Of a stretch of DNA of 64,000 nt, positions 22,640-35,193 are shown in pieces. The notes beneath the pieces were generated by a model. The model did no database searches. It saw only the letters and a program-made list of their open reading frames with translations, and was not told the DNA's origin. The translations under genes and the position numbers were made by a program. This stretch comes from Onchidella celtica (taxonomy: Eukaryota; Mollusca; Gastropoda; Systellommatophora; Onchidiidae): assembly GCA_963931925.1 (NCBI GenBank), contig OZ007570.1, forward strand, positions 48,390,556 through 48,454,555. The letters are read 5' to 3'. Each line of letters starts with the position of its first letter. The first letter of the stretch is position 1.

Positions 22640-22890
22640 AGATGAGAGTGTTTGTTCTGTGATCAAGTGACCAGGTAGACCGGATCTTCCCGCTGGCAAC
22701 AATGGCGGATCTGCTATGAAACTTGTGAAGCTTAAGCTTTAGGGCCACTAATCCCCGAGGAGCCTTGGAGAAACTTTTTATTAATGAGTGAATTTTGGAT
22801 GTTGCCGTATTTTTACTGGCTGTGAAGGGGCCCCATAACGATTCAAACTTCAGGGTCCCAAAAATGTAGGTCCGCCACTGGCTGGCAATA
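22640..22890 (-). mobile_element. hAT-like transposon fragment
   Basis: On the minus strand it begins CCAGTGGCGGACCTACATTT, the typical start of many hAT-type elements (CAGTGGCGGA). It continues with GGGGCCCC and a residual frame. The second end is not clear. A TTTATT at 22777-22782 (AATAAA on the minus strand) is the only polyadenylation-like signal downstream of the host gene's last exon. Confidence 0.4.
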
Positions 22891-23030
22891 CTCACAATTT
22901 CGTCTCATCTCAGCATACCCCACTGGGAACAAATAACAATTAGGATCAATGACGCCCCAATCATACGGCGGCCATCGTGTGGGAATTCTGACGGATTATT
23001 AATAAAAAATAATTGAACTGTTCAGGTGGA

Positions 23031-23317
23031 TTAAATGAGACAAGTCACTTCTTCAATCACCACAGATTTTTGCTCCTGACCCCTGAGTTTCCAGAGTCTG
23101 ACGTTCCTCCTTAGAATATCCTCATAGGACTGGTCTTGATCCTCACCGCCACCTCCACCTACGTAGAATGTGGCGCTTGGAACTCGGGAGTTTGAGAAGG
23201 TTCGAGATTTAGGTGAAGTGGGAGAATTTGGCGAAAAGATACTGTTCAGCGAAGATGTGGACTCTTCCAGCTCGCTTTGGGAGTCGAATTCACTCTCGTC
23301 AAAGGAGCTCAGAGAAT
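23031..23317 (-). CDS. Host gene, coding exon 3 (last), FAM167/DUF3259-like protein
   Basis: Opens after a clear 3' splice site (TTTACATTGCAG, AG at 23318-23319) and ends at a stop at 23031-23033. Its first two bases complete the codon begun by exon 2, so the phase fits. It encodes about 95 residues: a Ser/Pro-rich acidic stretch (DSLSSFDESEFDSQSELEE, then SIFSPNSPTSPKSRTFS), a Gly run (GGGGGEDQDQ), and a C-terminal helix-like segment DILRRNVRLWKLRGQEQKSV. The first ATG of the open frame lies in the intron and is not used in this model. The intron before it (24008 to 23318) is about 690 bp. Confidence 0.65.
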
Positions 23318-24008
23318 CTGCAATGTAAATATTAACAGTGGTTGGAAACACAATCATAATGCTATGTATTTATTGGAAAAAGCAACAGTGCATCTAAGCA
23401 TCATAAAAGGCTTTTTAACCGCTGAATCTTAAATTCTACAGAAGATCGTATTATACATAGAAAGACGTAAAGGTGTGTGCGCGCATATTTTAAAGTTCTC
23501 TGTACTTCTAATTCTTTCGTTGGATTTTGAGCTACAGCCGAATTGAATGAAGAAACTGTTCGGACATGAATCAAACGGTGTGACTGGAAATTGCATTCTA
23601 GTGTTAATAAACTAGGAAGTGTATCAAAACAAAAAAAAAACCCCATAAAATTGGACAATGGGGTCCAGGTGATCCGTTTCAAATACATATAATATAAGGA
23701 AACCCATATGGAAAAAAGGACCATGGCAACATATCCATGAAACTGAAAAAAAATCGATTTTCTAAGTTTGAAAGTCCCCAAGTGTTCAGAGGGAGGCTTT
23801 TCTTAAGTGGAGAAATTTGTGCTTTGGGGCAAAGCTGTTTTTTTCTTCTTCTGTATTTTGTATACTTCTTTAATCCCATTTGGGAAAAAAATTCCCTAAA
23901 CAGTTATTGTAATAATCTTTCAAAATAACAACAGACAAATTTAATTGGGCTCTGGTAGTTCTTCAGTCCGGGTCTTCGGAATACTGGGTGCAAGAGGGTT
24001 CAACTTAC

Positions 24009-24264
24009 CCCCAATTTCTTCCTCCATGCTAGCCGTCAGATTACTGAACATAAAACGTCTTCTTTCTACCGCATGCGGAGCGCTGTTCTGTCTCTCTAGC
24101 GGTCTGTATCTCCGCTGTATGGGTTTATGGTGGAGCAGTTGACTGCTGGAGAATGACAGAGATTTGCTCACTCTCAGCACTCGCGACCTGTGGATTCTCT
24201 GAATGGTCTGGCTTATGTTGATGAGTTGCTTCAGCAATGCCAGGTCTTGTTCTCTCATCGCCAT
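24009..24264 (-). CDS. Host gene, coding exon 2, FAM167/DUF3259-like region
   Basis: Bounded by acceptor ACGTTTCCAG (AG at 24265-24266) and donor GTAAGT (24008-24003). It is 256 bp, entered in phase 0 and left in phase 1. Joined to the last codons of exon 1 it gives a helical segment, LKSEL then MAMREQDLALLKQLI. This resembles the conserved L-x-E-L-x-x-M-R-x-Q-D-x-x-L-x-x-Q-L pattern of FAM167 (DIORA) proteins, whose function is poorly known. A basic stretch follows (RSRVLRVS, RRYRPLERQ, VERRRFMFS), then MEEEIGG at the donor. The family match is from memory of the motif and is moderate. The exon structure itself is well supported by splice sites and phase. Confidence 0.65.
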
Positions 24265-24317
24265 CTGGAAACGTTAGCATTAAAAGTAGAAATATTAGTT
24301 TTACGAAAAAGATTTAA

Positions 24318-24418
24318 GTTAACCCCCCCCCCCCCCCCCAAACAAACAAAACATGTGAATGATCCAATGAATTTCAAAAACAGTGTGAGAGAGGGAAAGA
24401 GAGGGAGGGAGGGAGGGG

Positions 24419-24478
<60 letters not shown>

Positions 24479-24654
24479 AAGATTGAGAGAGAGAGAGAGA
24501 GACACACACACACACACACACAGGATGAAACTAAAAGGGAACGAGTGAATATGTTTGAATGAATTTAAGAGGGGGAGGGGGAAGGGGAGAGTGAGTGAGT
24601 GTGTATGCGTGTGTGTGTGTTTGAGTGAGAGAGATATTGAGAGAGAGAGAGAGG

Positions 24655-24702
<48 letters not shown>
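24318..24702. repeat. Microsatellite cluster: poly-C, (GA)n, (CA)n
   Basis: Poly-C at 24325-24339, GA tract at 24391-24502, CA tract at 24503-24521, and a second GA tract with GTGTGT at 24566-24702. It lies in the large first intron of the minus-strand gene, shortly upstream of exon 2. Open frames here are repeat products. Confidence 0.85.
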
Positions 24703-24703
<1 letters not shown>

Positions 24704-24929
24704 CCGTAATAAATGAAATGGTTGATGAAATACAATTTAAATATTTCCAAGGTTTATTATATATTTGCAACGTCAAAACTGGGCAAAAAGAAAAAGTTGT
24801 ATAAAGTAAAGCCCCGCGAAAGAAATAATACCCACAATTTTTCTGTGGTTTTTATAATATAGTTGCAGTTGTTGAGTGTACAAACAGATAAACAGAATGA
24901 GAATTTTAGATGATGTACAGTTCTTCAAT

Positions 24930-25172
24930 CGTGACTTTAGTACTTGTTTGTTTTATCTCCATTTTCTGAAAAACTGGAGATCTTTTAGTATGTGGAAAAG
25001 ATATAACAAATGCACATTTGACACTTGTATCAAATACCCTGTGGCACTCATCAAGCTGTTTCACAGTTCCGAATTATTCTAAGACCTTAACATATAATAC
25101 TAAAACCGCAAACGTTTAAAATCGAATTTCTCAGTTATGCAATAAGTGGAGTTCCAACAAACAAGGACGAAA
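24930..25172 (-). mobile_element. MITE family A, copy 2
   Basis: Reads opposite to copy 1. Left end CGTGACTTTAGTACTTGTTT followed by ATCTCCATTTTCTG; right end AAGTGGAGTTCCAACAAACA then AGGACGAAAGT. It contains CTGGAGATCTTTTAGTATGT and CACAGTTCCGAATTATTCTA. The ends are imperfect inverted repeats with the core TTGTTTGTTCCAACTCCAC. Confidence 0.7.
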
Positions 25173-25571
25173 GTTGGGCAATGCCAGCGACTTAACATGT
25201 AATTTTCGTAAGACTTCCGTCGTCTACGAAACGTTTCGGAAATACCTTATATATAGTGACACTAGTAAAGTTCGGACTTACCGGAACCCAACAAGCTAGT
25301 TTTTGTGAAGTGTATAAACACTGTATGGTCTAACCGACCAGCATAAATCCACATAAGTACGCTCTTGCGTTGAATACCTTTGTCAAAAGGGCGCCGACCT
25401 GCATAAATCATTATGGCTTTAGACTTTGAATGCCGTTGTCAAAATATGGGATTTATATTTCTTACAATGTTTTGCACTCGTGATTCTTCTATAAAGGTTG
25501 CTCTTACATGGGTGTCATAGCGAGCGAGGAAGGAACACCGGAGCCGGTGTTTATGTAATAACAACTATATG

Positions 25572-26012
25572 CTAGTGGTTCTCAACCTTCTTCAGACAAT
25601 CGCCCCCTTAAGCTCCAAAGTTTCTTTCATCGTCCCCCTTCCTCCCCAGTCCCTACTCAAACCCAACGGATACACTCCACACACAGACAGATTAAAGGCA
25701 AATCATAATGTTAAGTTTTTCAAAGCCTCATTAATGACAGTAGATGTATTGATTATTCATTATAAAAGAGAAAGCATATATTGCACTTAAAAAACAACAG
25801 CAAAAAACAACAACAACAACTGCACAGGCCAGCCCTTTTCTGTTCATAAAACCCATCTCCGCCTGCTGTTGAAAAAGTCAATCCAAATCGTCCTCCATTC
25901 ATGTTTTCATCCTAATCTCCCCCTTTCACTTTCATAATTTTCTCCCGGCTGGTCGCCCTTTTCGTCGTAATCGCCTCCCCTCTGGGCCGATATCGTCCAC
26001 GTCGAGAACTCT
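25572..26012. mobile_element. hAT-like MITE family C, copy 1
   Basis: Left end CTAGTGGTTCTCAACCTTCT and right end CACGTCGAGAACTCTTG form imperfect inverted ends. The interior, with CCCTACTCAAACCCAACG and GATTATTCATTATAAAA, matches the element at 44888-45855. CAGTGGTTCTCAAC is a common hAT-type terminus. No ORF. Confidence 0.6.
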
Positions 26013-26333
26013 TGTTCTTTGCTATGTTGGGCTTAGTTGAAATGTATGTATGTTCGGGCAAGGGGAGTAGGGGTGTCCTTGTCAAAACCCCAGCTCAGCA
26101 GAAAGTAACACGGAAAATGCACCATGAAGTCTGTGAGAAATAATTTATATAGTCTAAAGGAAAATAGACATATTATGCTTTCGGTAATAAGGATATTTGT
26201 TAGGTTCAGACAGCCAGAAAACATGATACAAATTTGAAATTAACAAAATTATAGTTTGATACTACAAATGTTAGAAATATAATTCCCTTTAAACCGTTTC
26301 CTTGTTTTTCAAAGCTGCTAATAGTCTTGAACT

Positions 26334-28733
26334 TTATGCCTGAATGCACAGTCCTGTCGAAATAAACGTGAAGAAGTGTGTAGCCTAGTGGAAGATATGA
26401 ACATGGACATACTTTGTATAACTGAATCATGGTTGCAGGAGACAGGAGATGACCCTATACTTGTTGAACTGTCACCACCTGGTTTTACATGTAAATCATT
26501 CCCAAGAGAGGGTCGAAGGGGAGGAGGCATTGCTTTTATATATCGGCAAGACATCAAATCTGCAAATGCATTCAGGAATCTACCATCACTCGAAACAAAA
26601 TTTGAAAGTTTTGAGGCAGCTTTTCTTACGTTGTCACCAATGCAAAATGTACTGTTTTATGTTGTTTGCATTTACAGACCTCCGCCATCTAAGAAAAATA
26701 CATGTACCATCTCACAATTTCTGGCCGAGATGCAACAACTCCTATACCATCTTATATCGAAAACAAAAAAATTCATTATAACGGGAGATTTCAATTTACA
26801 TTTCGATTCAACTACATCTCTAGATGTTCTTCGTTTTAAAGAACTGTTAGAAGAGCATGATGTTATTCAACATGTTAATCAAGCTACACATAAATCCAAC
26901 CATATTTTGGACTATGTCATTGCACCATTATCAGAAATGAACATTTTAAGTGTCAACATTCTTGATAAAGCTATTTCAGATCATTTCTTGATAACTATTG
27001 ACACTAATTTTCCTAAACCTCTGACGATAAAGAAAACGTTTGAATCCAGGAACTTAAAGAACATCAACGAGAAGGATTTCAGACATGATCTAAAAAAAAA
27101 CTTGAATCAGGCAGCAAACAACATGACAATGGAAAACTTCAATGTTGCTCTAAAAACAACATTAGACCAACATGCTCCGGTAACACCAAGGACAGTATCA
27201 CATCGACCATGGTCACCATGGTTCGCCCTTGAAATTAAAGAATTAAAACGTAAAAGACGCCAAGATGAACGGCGATGGAGGAAATCGGAATTGCAAGTTC
27301 ACAGTGACATTTTCAAAGAAAGTAAAAACAATGTTGTAAAATTGATTCAGAAACTCAAACGGGGTTATTTTATCCAAAAATTTAGCAGTGTTAAAACATG
27401 TAGAGATCTTTTTCTGCTCTCTGACAAACTTTTGGGGAAAGAAACAAGTTCGGTTTTTCCACAGGGTGACCATAAAGACTTATGTGAAATGTTTTCATTG
27501 TATTTTTATGAAAAAATTGAACGTATCAGATCTAATTTTAACAATGTTGCCAATTTATTACCTGAACTATGTGTTTTTGAAGGCAGGAAATTGACTGATT
27601 TCCAGATGTTGGCTGAGACTGAGATTAAAGATCTTATCAAAAACTCACCATCCAAATCATGTGAATTAGACCCACTTCCGATGACATTTGTGAAATTGTA
27701 TCTTGATGAGTTATTGCCATCCATTACTCATGTAATCAATGTTTCTCTGAGAACTGGTGTTGTACCAGATTCTTTCAAACAGGCAATTGTAAAACCTTTG
27801 ACTAAAAAAGCTGGGCTCGACGTAAACAATGCGAAAAATTATAGGCCTGTGTCAAACTTACCAATTATGTCTAAGATCCTTGAAAAATCAGCGTTGAGGC
27901 AAATCATGGAGCACATTGAAATAAATAATTTGAATGAGATATTCCAGTCGGCATACAAAAAGGGCCACAGTACTGAGACTGCTATCCTCAGAGTAGTGAA
28001 TGATATTCTTCTAGAGCTCGATGACAAAAGAGTATGTATTCTTGTACTTCTGGACTTGTCTGCTGCCTTTGATACTTTAGATCATAACATTCTATTACAT
28101 CGTCTAGAAAAGACCTTTGGTATTGCAGGAAATGCACTGTCATGGTTTCAGTCCTATCTTTCAAATAGAAAACAATGTGTGAGAGTCAATGATAGTTGTT
28201 CTAATGTCCAAACACTCAATTTTGGGGTACCTCAAGGTTCTGTTTTGGGCCCAATTCTTTTCACATTATACACCCAACCTCTTGCTGATATTTTCAGAAA
28301 ATATGATCTTCAATACCACCAATACGCTGATGATAGCCAAATATATAAAGCATGTGATCTTGAAAACCTAGATGATACGATAAAAACAATGGAGCATTGC
28401 ATACAAGAAGTTAAGAAATGGATGGATGATAATAAGCTAAAACTAAATGATGAGAAAACAGAAGTTATGCTCATAACGAATCCAAAACAAAAAATCAATC
28501 CACCAGATCTCAATGTAAATGGCCATCTTATTAAAATGACAAGTAAAGTAAAAGATCTGGGCACAATCTTAGATGCAGAGATGTCAATGTCACCATTTAT
28601 TAGTCAGCTGTGTAAGAATCTTAATTTCCAGTTACGGAAAATCAGCAGTATACGGCACTGCCTAACTACTGAAGTAACAAAACAGCTTGTAACATCGCTG
28701 TTTCTCTCTAGGCTGGACTATTGTAACATACTG
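26334..28733 (+). mobile_element. L2/CR1-like LINE, 5' part (interrupted by a second LINE)
   Basis: The coding frame enters near LNAQSCRNKR, the usual start of the endonuclease, so the element is 5'-truncated or only its last ORF is present. The endonuclease shows ITESWL, VCIYRPPPSKK, ITGDFNLHF, NHILDYVI and SDHFLITI. The reverse transcriptase shows YRPVSNLPIMSKILEK, LLDLSAAFDTLDH, FGVPQGSVLGPILFTLY and YHQYADDSQIY (catalytic YADD). The frame is cut at SRLDYCNIL by an inserted LINE at 28734 and resumes at 31423. It lies in intron 1 of the minus-strand host gene, in antisense orientation. Apart from the insertion the frame is uninterrupted. Confidence 0.8.
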
Positions 28734-31417
28734 AGATTATGGAGCTATCATTAGATCTTGGCACCAAAGTCTTTCATTTGGTCTGCATTTATCGAGCGTC
28801 AGGCAGTAAAACCAATTTTCTGAGTGAACTTGAAGTTCTCCTACCACGCTTAACCTGCGAGAAAGGATACCCTGTTCTTTTGGGTGATCTTAATTTTCAT
28901 TTTGATTCTGAAACATCATCTGAAGTAAAACGACTTAAAGAACTTATCGACCAATCAACATGTCTCAGATAATCAAATGTCCAACTCATCGAGCTGGTCA
29001 CATCTTAGATTTAGTGATCATCAAACAAACCTTGAGCACCTTCACCAACACCGCCGTCCTAGAAAAACTCATTTCGGATCATAAAACCATCGTACTCGAT
29101 ATTGATTTCGCAAAGCCAAATATCATCAAAAAAGTTGTGTCGTCCAGAGACATAAAAGGTATCGACATCAATGCCTTCAAGACGGAAATGGCCAATGCTC
29201 TCGAGAACTTTGAAGGCGACATCACATCTTATAATAACATCCAGCAAGATCTACTACAGCGACATGCACCTATCAAGACCAGGTCCATCTCCAACAGACC
29301 GTTCGCTCCATGGTACACCCTAGATGTCAAAGCAGCCAAAGCAGAATGTCGCAAAGCAGAAAGGAAATGGTTAAAGACAGGTCTTACAGTCCACAAGGAC
29401 ATTTTCAAACACCAGAAGAACAAATGGAAATGTGTTATTAAACTGGCAAAAAAAGACTTCTATGTCACTAAACTTCAAAATTCTACATCTTGTAAGGAAC
29501 TTTTTAGTATTTGTGATGAACTCACAGGGAAAAGAAAGGAAACACCTCTACCCACAATTTACGAGAACAATTTGTTGCCCAATGTTTTTGCTGATTATTT
29601 TGGTAAAAAAGTTACAACTATCCGAGAAAATCTTGACAGTTTTGATGCCATTGATCATTTTGATGAGTTTCAGGGAAATCCTATAGACACTTTTGGTGTT
29701 GTGTCGAATGAATCTGTAAAATCTATCATCATGGCATCGCCATCAAAATGTTGTGACCTCGATCCTATTCCTACATTTTTTGTTAGATCTTGTATTGATG
29801 AACTGGTTCCAACTATTACAAAAATAATAAACAACTCTATTTTAAGTGGGTCTGTCCCTGATTATTTTAAAACAGCCTGGGTAACACCACTTTTGAAAAA
29901 AACGACTCTTGATCAAAACATGTTGAAAAATTATAGACCCGTCTCAAACCTTCCTTTTCTTTCAAAAATCCTTGAAAAGGTGATATTACAACAACTAATG
30001 TGTCATTTGAGAAATAATGACCTGTTGGAACCATTTCAATCTGCTTACAGAAGTAACCACAGTACTGAAACTGCACTATTAAGAATCATGAATGACATAT
30101 TAGTAAAGGCAGATTCTGGAAATATTACTCTGCTAAATTTGTTGGATCTATCAGCAGCGTTCGACACCATCGATCACGAAATCCTGCTCAGAAGGCTAGA
30201 AACATCGTTTGGAATCAGAGGGGTCGCCCTTAAATGGGTCGAATCTTACCTGTCAAATCGCCACCAATTTGTTGTAACCAACAAAATAAGATCTTTTTCT
30301 TATGCGCTTCAGTATGGCGTACCACAAGGCTCAGTGCTTGGTCCTATTTTGTTTACTATCTATACTATTCCACTTGTACATGAAATAAAGAAATTTAATT
30401 TACAATATCATTTCTATGCTGATGATACCCAGCTCTACAGTTCTGCCTTGCCATGCGATGTTGACAGCCTTCTGCAGCAGGCTGGAAACTGTATAACAGA
30501 AATTAAAAGCTGGATGAACCAAAACAAACTGGCACTAAATGAGGATAAAACTGAGGTTATTTTATTAGGCCGTGAGCGGGTTCTGCAAGAAGTGGACAGA
30601 ACTGAGATGATAATTGGCACTAATTCAATAGAAATTTCAAAAAAAGTAAAAAACCTAGGGGTTTACATTGATTCAAATCTTTCTATGTCATCTCAGGTTA
30701 GTCACCTCATTCGTATTCTATACATGGAAATCTGGAAAATTGGTAAAATCAGACATATTATTTCAACTGAAACTGCGGCTGTTTTAGTAAATTCTTTTGT
30801 ACTTTCAAAGCTTGACTATTGCAACTCCCTTTTGGCTGGAATTTCACAAAAAAATATTAGAAAACTCCAAATTGCTCAAAACAATGCAGCGAGACTTGTT
30901 TGGAAGAAAAAGAAAAGAGATTCAGCACTGCCACTTCTGCAGAGTTTGCACTGGCTGCCAGTCGAGAAAAGAATAATGTACAAATTGTCATCCATTTGTC
31001 ACAAATGTGTCAATAATACTGCTCCATCGTACCTAGTTGATTTAACTGATTACTATGTTCCATCTCGTCAACTAAGATCATCATCTGACACTACAAAATT
31101 GAAAGTACCTAAAATGAATCTGTCCACTGTAGGAGAAAAGTCCTTTTCATTTCTTGGCCCTACCATCTGGAACACTCTTCCAAAGACAACCAGGGAAATT
31201 AATGACATTGGTTCTTTCAAACGCCATCTGAAGACCCATTTCTTTCAGACAAACTAGGCTAGGTGTTTTTCGGCAGCAACAATAGTAAATATTTTTGAAT
31301 TTCTTTTGTGTATGCGTGTGTGTGTGTGTGTGTAAGAGTTTGTTAAAGCGCCCAGAGCTTGTCATCGACGGGGTTGGGCGCTATATAAATGCAATATATT
31401 ATTATTATTATTATTAT
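28734..31417 (+). mobile_element. Second L2/CR1-like LINE nested in the first
   Basis: 5'-truncated within the endonuclease (first residues ELSLDLGTKVFHLVCIYRA). The coding sequence is broken once by a frameshift near 28960: frame 28739-28972 gives LLGDLNFHFDSET, and frame 28960-31257 continues from IIKCPTHRAGHILDLVI. The rest is open for 765 codons with YRPVSNLPFLSKILEK, LLDLSAAFDTIDH, YGVPQGSVLGPILFTIY, YHFYADDTQLY and the C-terminal GPTIWNTLPKTTREI block. The 3' UTR carries a (TG)n tract, then AAAGCGCCCAGAGC...GGGCGCTATATAAATGC and an (ATT)n tail. The host LINE sequence TACTG (28729-28733) reappears at 31418-31422, a target duplication. Confidence 0.8.
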
Positions 31418-32012
31418 TACTGCTAAGTGGTCTTCCAAAAAGTAAAATCAATAAGCTTCAGTTAATCCAAAATAATGCTGCAAGACTAATAACAAGAAGA
31501 AAAAGGATAGATCACATAACACCAATATTTAAGGAGCTCCACTGGCTACCTATTGAGCAGCGAATAAAATATAAGTTGGCTTTATTTTGTTATAAAGGTG
31601 TCAACAACATGTCGCCAGAGTATATTTCAGAACTTATAGAACTGCATCGCCCTGCAAGAGCATTAAGATCATCTTCTGACAACCTTAGACTAAAAGTACC
31701 CGTAGTGAACCTAAAAAGTTTTGGTGAAAGGGCTTTCAGCCATGTTGGGCCCAGGGTGTGGAATGAGATTCCTTTAGATGTCCGCAGTTCGCAAGTATTG
31801 TCACAGTTTAAAAGGATGTTAAAATGTCATTTGTATGAGAGTTTCTAGTCTATGTAAAAGCTATCTATTATTATTATTATTATGTGTGTATCAATGTGGG
31901 TTGTGTGTGTGAGTTTACCCATGTATTTCTTGACATGTTTCTGTAAAGCGCATAGAGCATTTTTGTAATGGATATGCGCTATATAAATGCCATCCATTAT
32001 TATTATTATTAT
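31418..32012 (+). mobile_element. L2/CR1-like LINE, 3' part after the nested insertion
   Basis: Continues the frame cut at 28733: LLSGLPKSKINKLQLIQ, then RRKRIDHITPIFKELHW and GPRVWNEIPLDVRSS, with a stop at 31848. The 3' UTR has two (ATT)n tracts, and GTAAAGCGCATAGAGC...GATATGCGCTATATAAATGC precedes the terminal one. The same type of 3' end closes the nested element. Confidence 0.8.
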
Positions 32013-34789
32013 ATTTGAAGATTTGCTCGTTACCAATTCATTCCTGCTATTGCACGGCTTTTTCTAAATACAGCAAACAACAGATCAAATGACTTGGACA
32101 TCTTATGAGAATACCGCCATACCAGCCAGCACACTGAGCGTATACCACGATAACCTCCAGATCTAAAGCCAGAGTAAGACCAAGAAGGCGATGGGTACAA
32201 GGAGTGACTGAGATTCTTAACTCTTTGTGTGCCATGAATTTTTCCACGTTTGCCGATACAGGAAGAAAAGAGTGGGGGAGATGAATGAAGACTAATTACA
32301 GCAACATTTATTAATAGAAAGTCGATTTTCATTCTTCCTGAAACAAAATAGCCTAGCATTCTTGTGCACAGAAACATCTGCGATTGGCCCAAACGTGACC
32401 AGTGGAAGAACCGATATATCGGTGACTCGCACAAAAAAATTAAATTAAGAAACACAACCTCACTCCAACAGAGGCCAGACACAACTCGCCCTGGACCGAC
32501 ACTCTGACAGACCCCAGACATTCACTCTCTTCACCACAACAGCTCCCAACAGAATGTAAAATAGGGTTAACAATGAAACTTAATGAAGTTTTTAAATGAC
32601 CTGAAAGTTTAATGATAATGAAGTACTCAGTGCCCTGATATAATCAACCATTAATCTTGACATTCAATCGCAAGTCAACTACGTTAAGTTTACAATTTCA
32701 TGGGGATTATTGCTATTCTGATGTCCTGAATTGATTAAGTAAGTAATGATTGTTTTCCCAGGCTATCTGACGGGTAATTCCGTGCTTTAGGTTGCAGGAT
32801 AAGAAACCATTACCCTCACTTCGTAAATTCAGTGGCATCACCGACAGAGGGACCCTCGGGGCCATCCATAAGCTACGTACGCTAGGGAGAAGGTGGGTGG
32901 GTTTGTGGGTGAGTTTACCTCATTGTATAAAAAGCGCATGCGCGGGGAAGGGGCGTGTCTCTACAGTGTACGTGCGCTTTTCGGGTACGGTAATGAATTT
33001 ACAAAGTTTGGGTTAATTTTTTTTTTTTTTTGGACAGTAAAATGTCATAAAACTCAAATTACAGACTTTGTTTCTCTAATGAAACAGTTAAATAGTCAGT
33101 GGAAAATGCCATTTAAAACTTCAGAATATCAAGGTCTTAGCATGAACATTCAACACTTTGAAAAGCCGTACGCGTACGTATGTATAGTGGGGTGGCGCTG
33201 AAGCCATGCGTGCGTATGAAAAACGTATACGAGAGTGTGGGCGGGGGAGGGGGAGTGTAAAAAGAAAATCGCCAAAATGGAGGGTACATACTTTAGGGAT
33301 GGCCCCCTTCTGGACGGAAAATTCGTTCCATTACTGTTCCACCCCAAGGAAACTTCAACGACATAGTAAATACCAAACGGCCTTGCATGGCTGATTTAGC
33401 TCTTCAAACTGAAGGTGTCAATCGTTAGAAACGTTATTCTGTGTTTCTGTCCACTAAAATCCGAGCTTGAAATTTTGAACGGAGGCATCAAAAAAGTGTT
33501 CAGTAAGGATATGATCCCCCCTTTTCCATACACTCTAGACCAGTAAGGTCCCCGCGGTGCCCAAAAGCCTGGTAACGCCTCTGTTAAAAATAATGAAAAG
33601 GACAGGTCGACCGATTGTTGTGATTTCAAAGACTATAGACTGAATGTGTGAACTTAGCCCATATCAGTCTAAAAATCCCCACGTAAAAACTTGTAGCTTC
33701 TTCCGTCTCATATTTCTTCTTTGAACCCCTGCCTTCCTTTCCTTCCTCCAGTTTGTTGACACCGTCTTCTCCAATCTCCTCTTCCCCCAATACACATGAC
33801 CCTCTCAAATCCTCACGTATAAATGACATGCGAACCAGTTACCTAACAGACACGCCATAAACAAAGAAGTCGTTTTTAAATGAACTTTACTTCATTAGCA
33901 CCTCGGTGTCAGAACGAATTCAAAGTCACAGCATCGACCCTGGGGCTAAATACGGCAATGAAGATTTAAAGCTGACATCCTAGACAGGGCACGCTAATAG
34001 CATTTTACACCAGAACTTCATCGTGACATTTCGAAACAAAACGTCAGCCTTCATACTTCAAGCTCTCGCCATTTCACAAAAATGTCTAAGCGTCTAGTTT
34101 GTCCTTTTCTAACGAGTTGTTCAGAAAACACTATCATTAGTGGCGATCTTTCTGTAACACAAGATTTAAAAATGCTTTAAAAGTTTTTTTTTTTTTTTTA
34201 ACAGGAGGTTTTAAGATGCTTAGAGGGTTTGCATTTCTGAACACGAGATTTTGAGTTGCTTCGAGGGTTTGCAAAATGCTTAAAGGGTTTGGTATGAAAA
34301 TTGTCACGTTAATCGTTGCCGAAGTTGTACTAAAGGAATAGGTGTCGATCGCAACATACCAATTGGTATTTGAACCTTCAGGCCTGAATAAATGTAAAAT
34401 GTCGAGACCGGTACCAAAGGTGCAAAGCCATTAAATACACGCTAAATTACTGACATAACAGAGAATAGTGGTATAAACTGTTGAATGTTCACATGACCCT
34501 ACATAGCCTTCTGTCAATATTTGATGTAAACCTGAGTTTCTGCTGTAGCGAAAGAATGGTAGAGTGGGCGTCATAGATAGACATGATCACTGTGCTAATG
34601 TAAAGGCCTAAGTAAGGCTTTAGCCTGAATGGCATGCAGCATTCATGTTCTTGTTGCGGTCAAACCCACACGTTCATGTAACACATACGCACACACAGAG
34701 ATGCACCAATATGTTCCCCACAATAATGCTGTTGGTGAAATGTTACTTTAGACCCATATTATGTCTAATGACAGCCTAAAAGACAGTTC
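32013..34789. other. Intronic non-coding interval
   Basis: Within intron 1 of the host gene. No exon, ORF with motif or well-supported repeat. A poly-T tract lies near 33018-33031 and a poly-T near 34185-34200. The 163-codon minus frame at 32030-32521 has no recognisable domain. Confidence 0.45.
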
Positions 34790-35193
34790 GCGACTTATTT
34801 GTTCTATTTTCATTTCTGAAAAAAAACAACAAAAACCAACTGAAGATCTTTTAGAATGTAAAGGAGGTATGGCAAAATGCACACTTTGGCACTTGTTTAA
34901 AAGTCATTGTGACACGCAGCCGTTTTAACGCATGGGCACACTGAGCAGTGGGGCCCAAAGGGCTTAGGGGGCTCCATGCATGCATATTTACATTGGTTTT
35001 TGAAAAGGGGGAAAGCAGCCTATTGCCATGCCCAAGGGCAAATAATGATGTTAAGACAGTCCTGTTACGGCACTTATCAAGCTTTTCAGATTTATTCCAA
35101 CTCCTTCATGTATTACTAAAGCCGCAAACGTTTAACGTGGATTTTTTAAGTTGTGCAAAAAGTGGAGTTGGAACAAACAAGATGTATGGTCGG
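34790..35193 (-). mobile_element. MITE family A, copy 3, with an insertion
   Basis: Ends CGACTTATTTGTTCTATTTTC and GTGGAGTTGGAACAAACAAG then ATGTATGGTCG. Internal family motifs: GAAGATCTTTTAGAATGTA and AAAGCCGCAAACGTTTAACG. It is longer than other copies because about 130 bp (near 34930-35065) interrupts it; that segment matches repeat D at 59660-59830. Confidence 0.65.

Noticed and set aside
32030-32521. 163-codon minus-strand frame and a TTAACTCTTTGTGTGCC motif that looked like a piggyBac end
   Set aside because: No matching inverted end with TTAA was found on the other side, and the protein has no recognisable domain.
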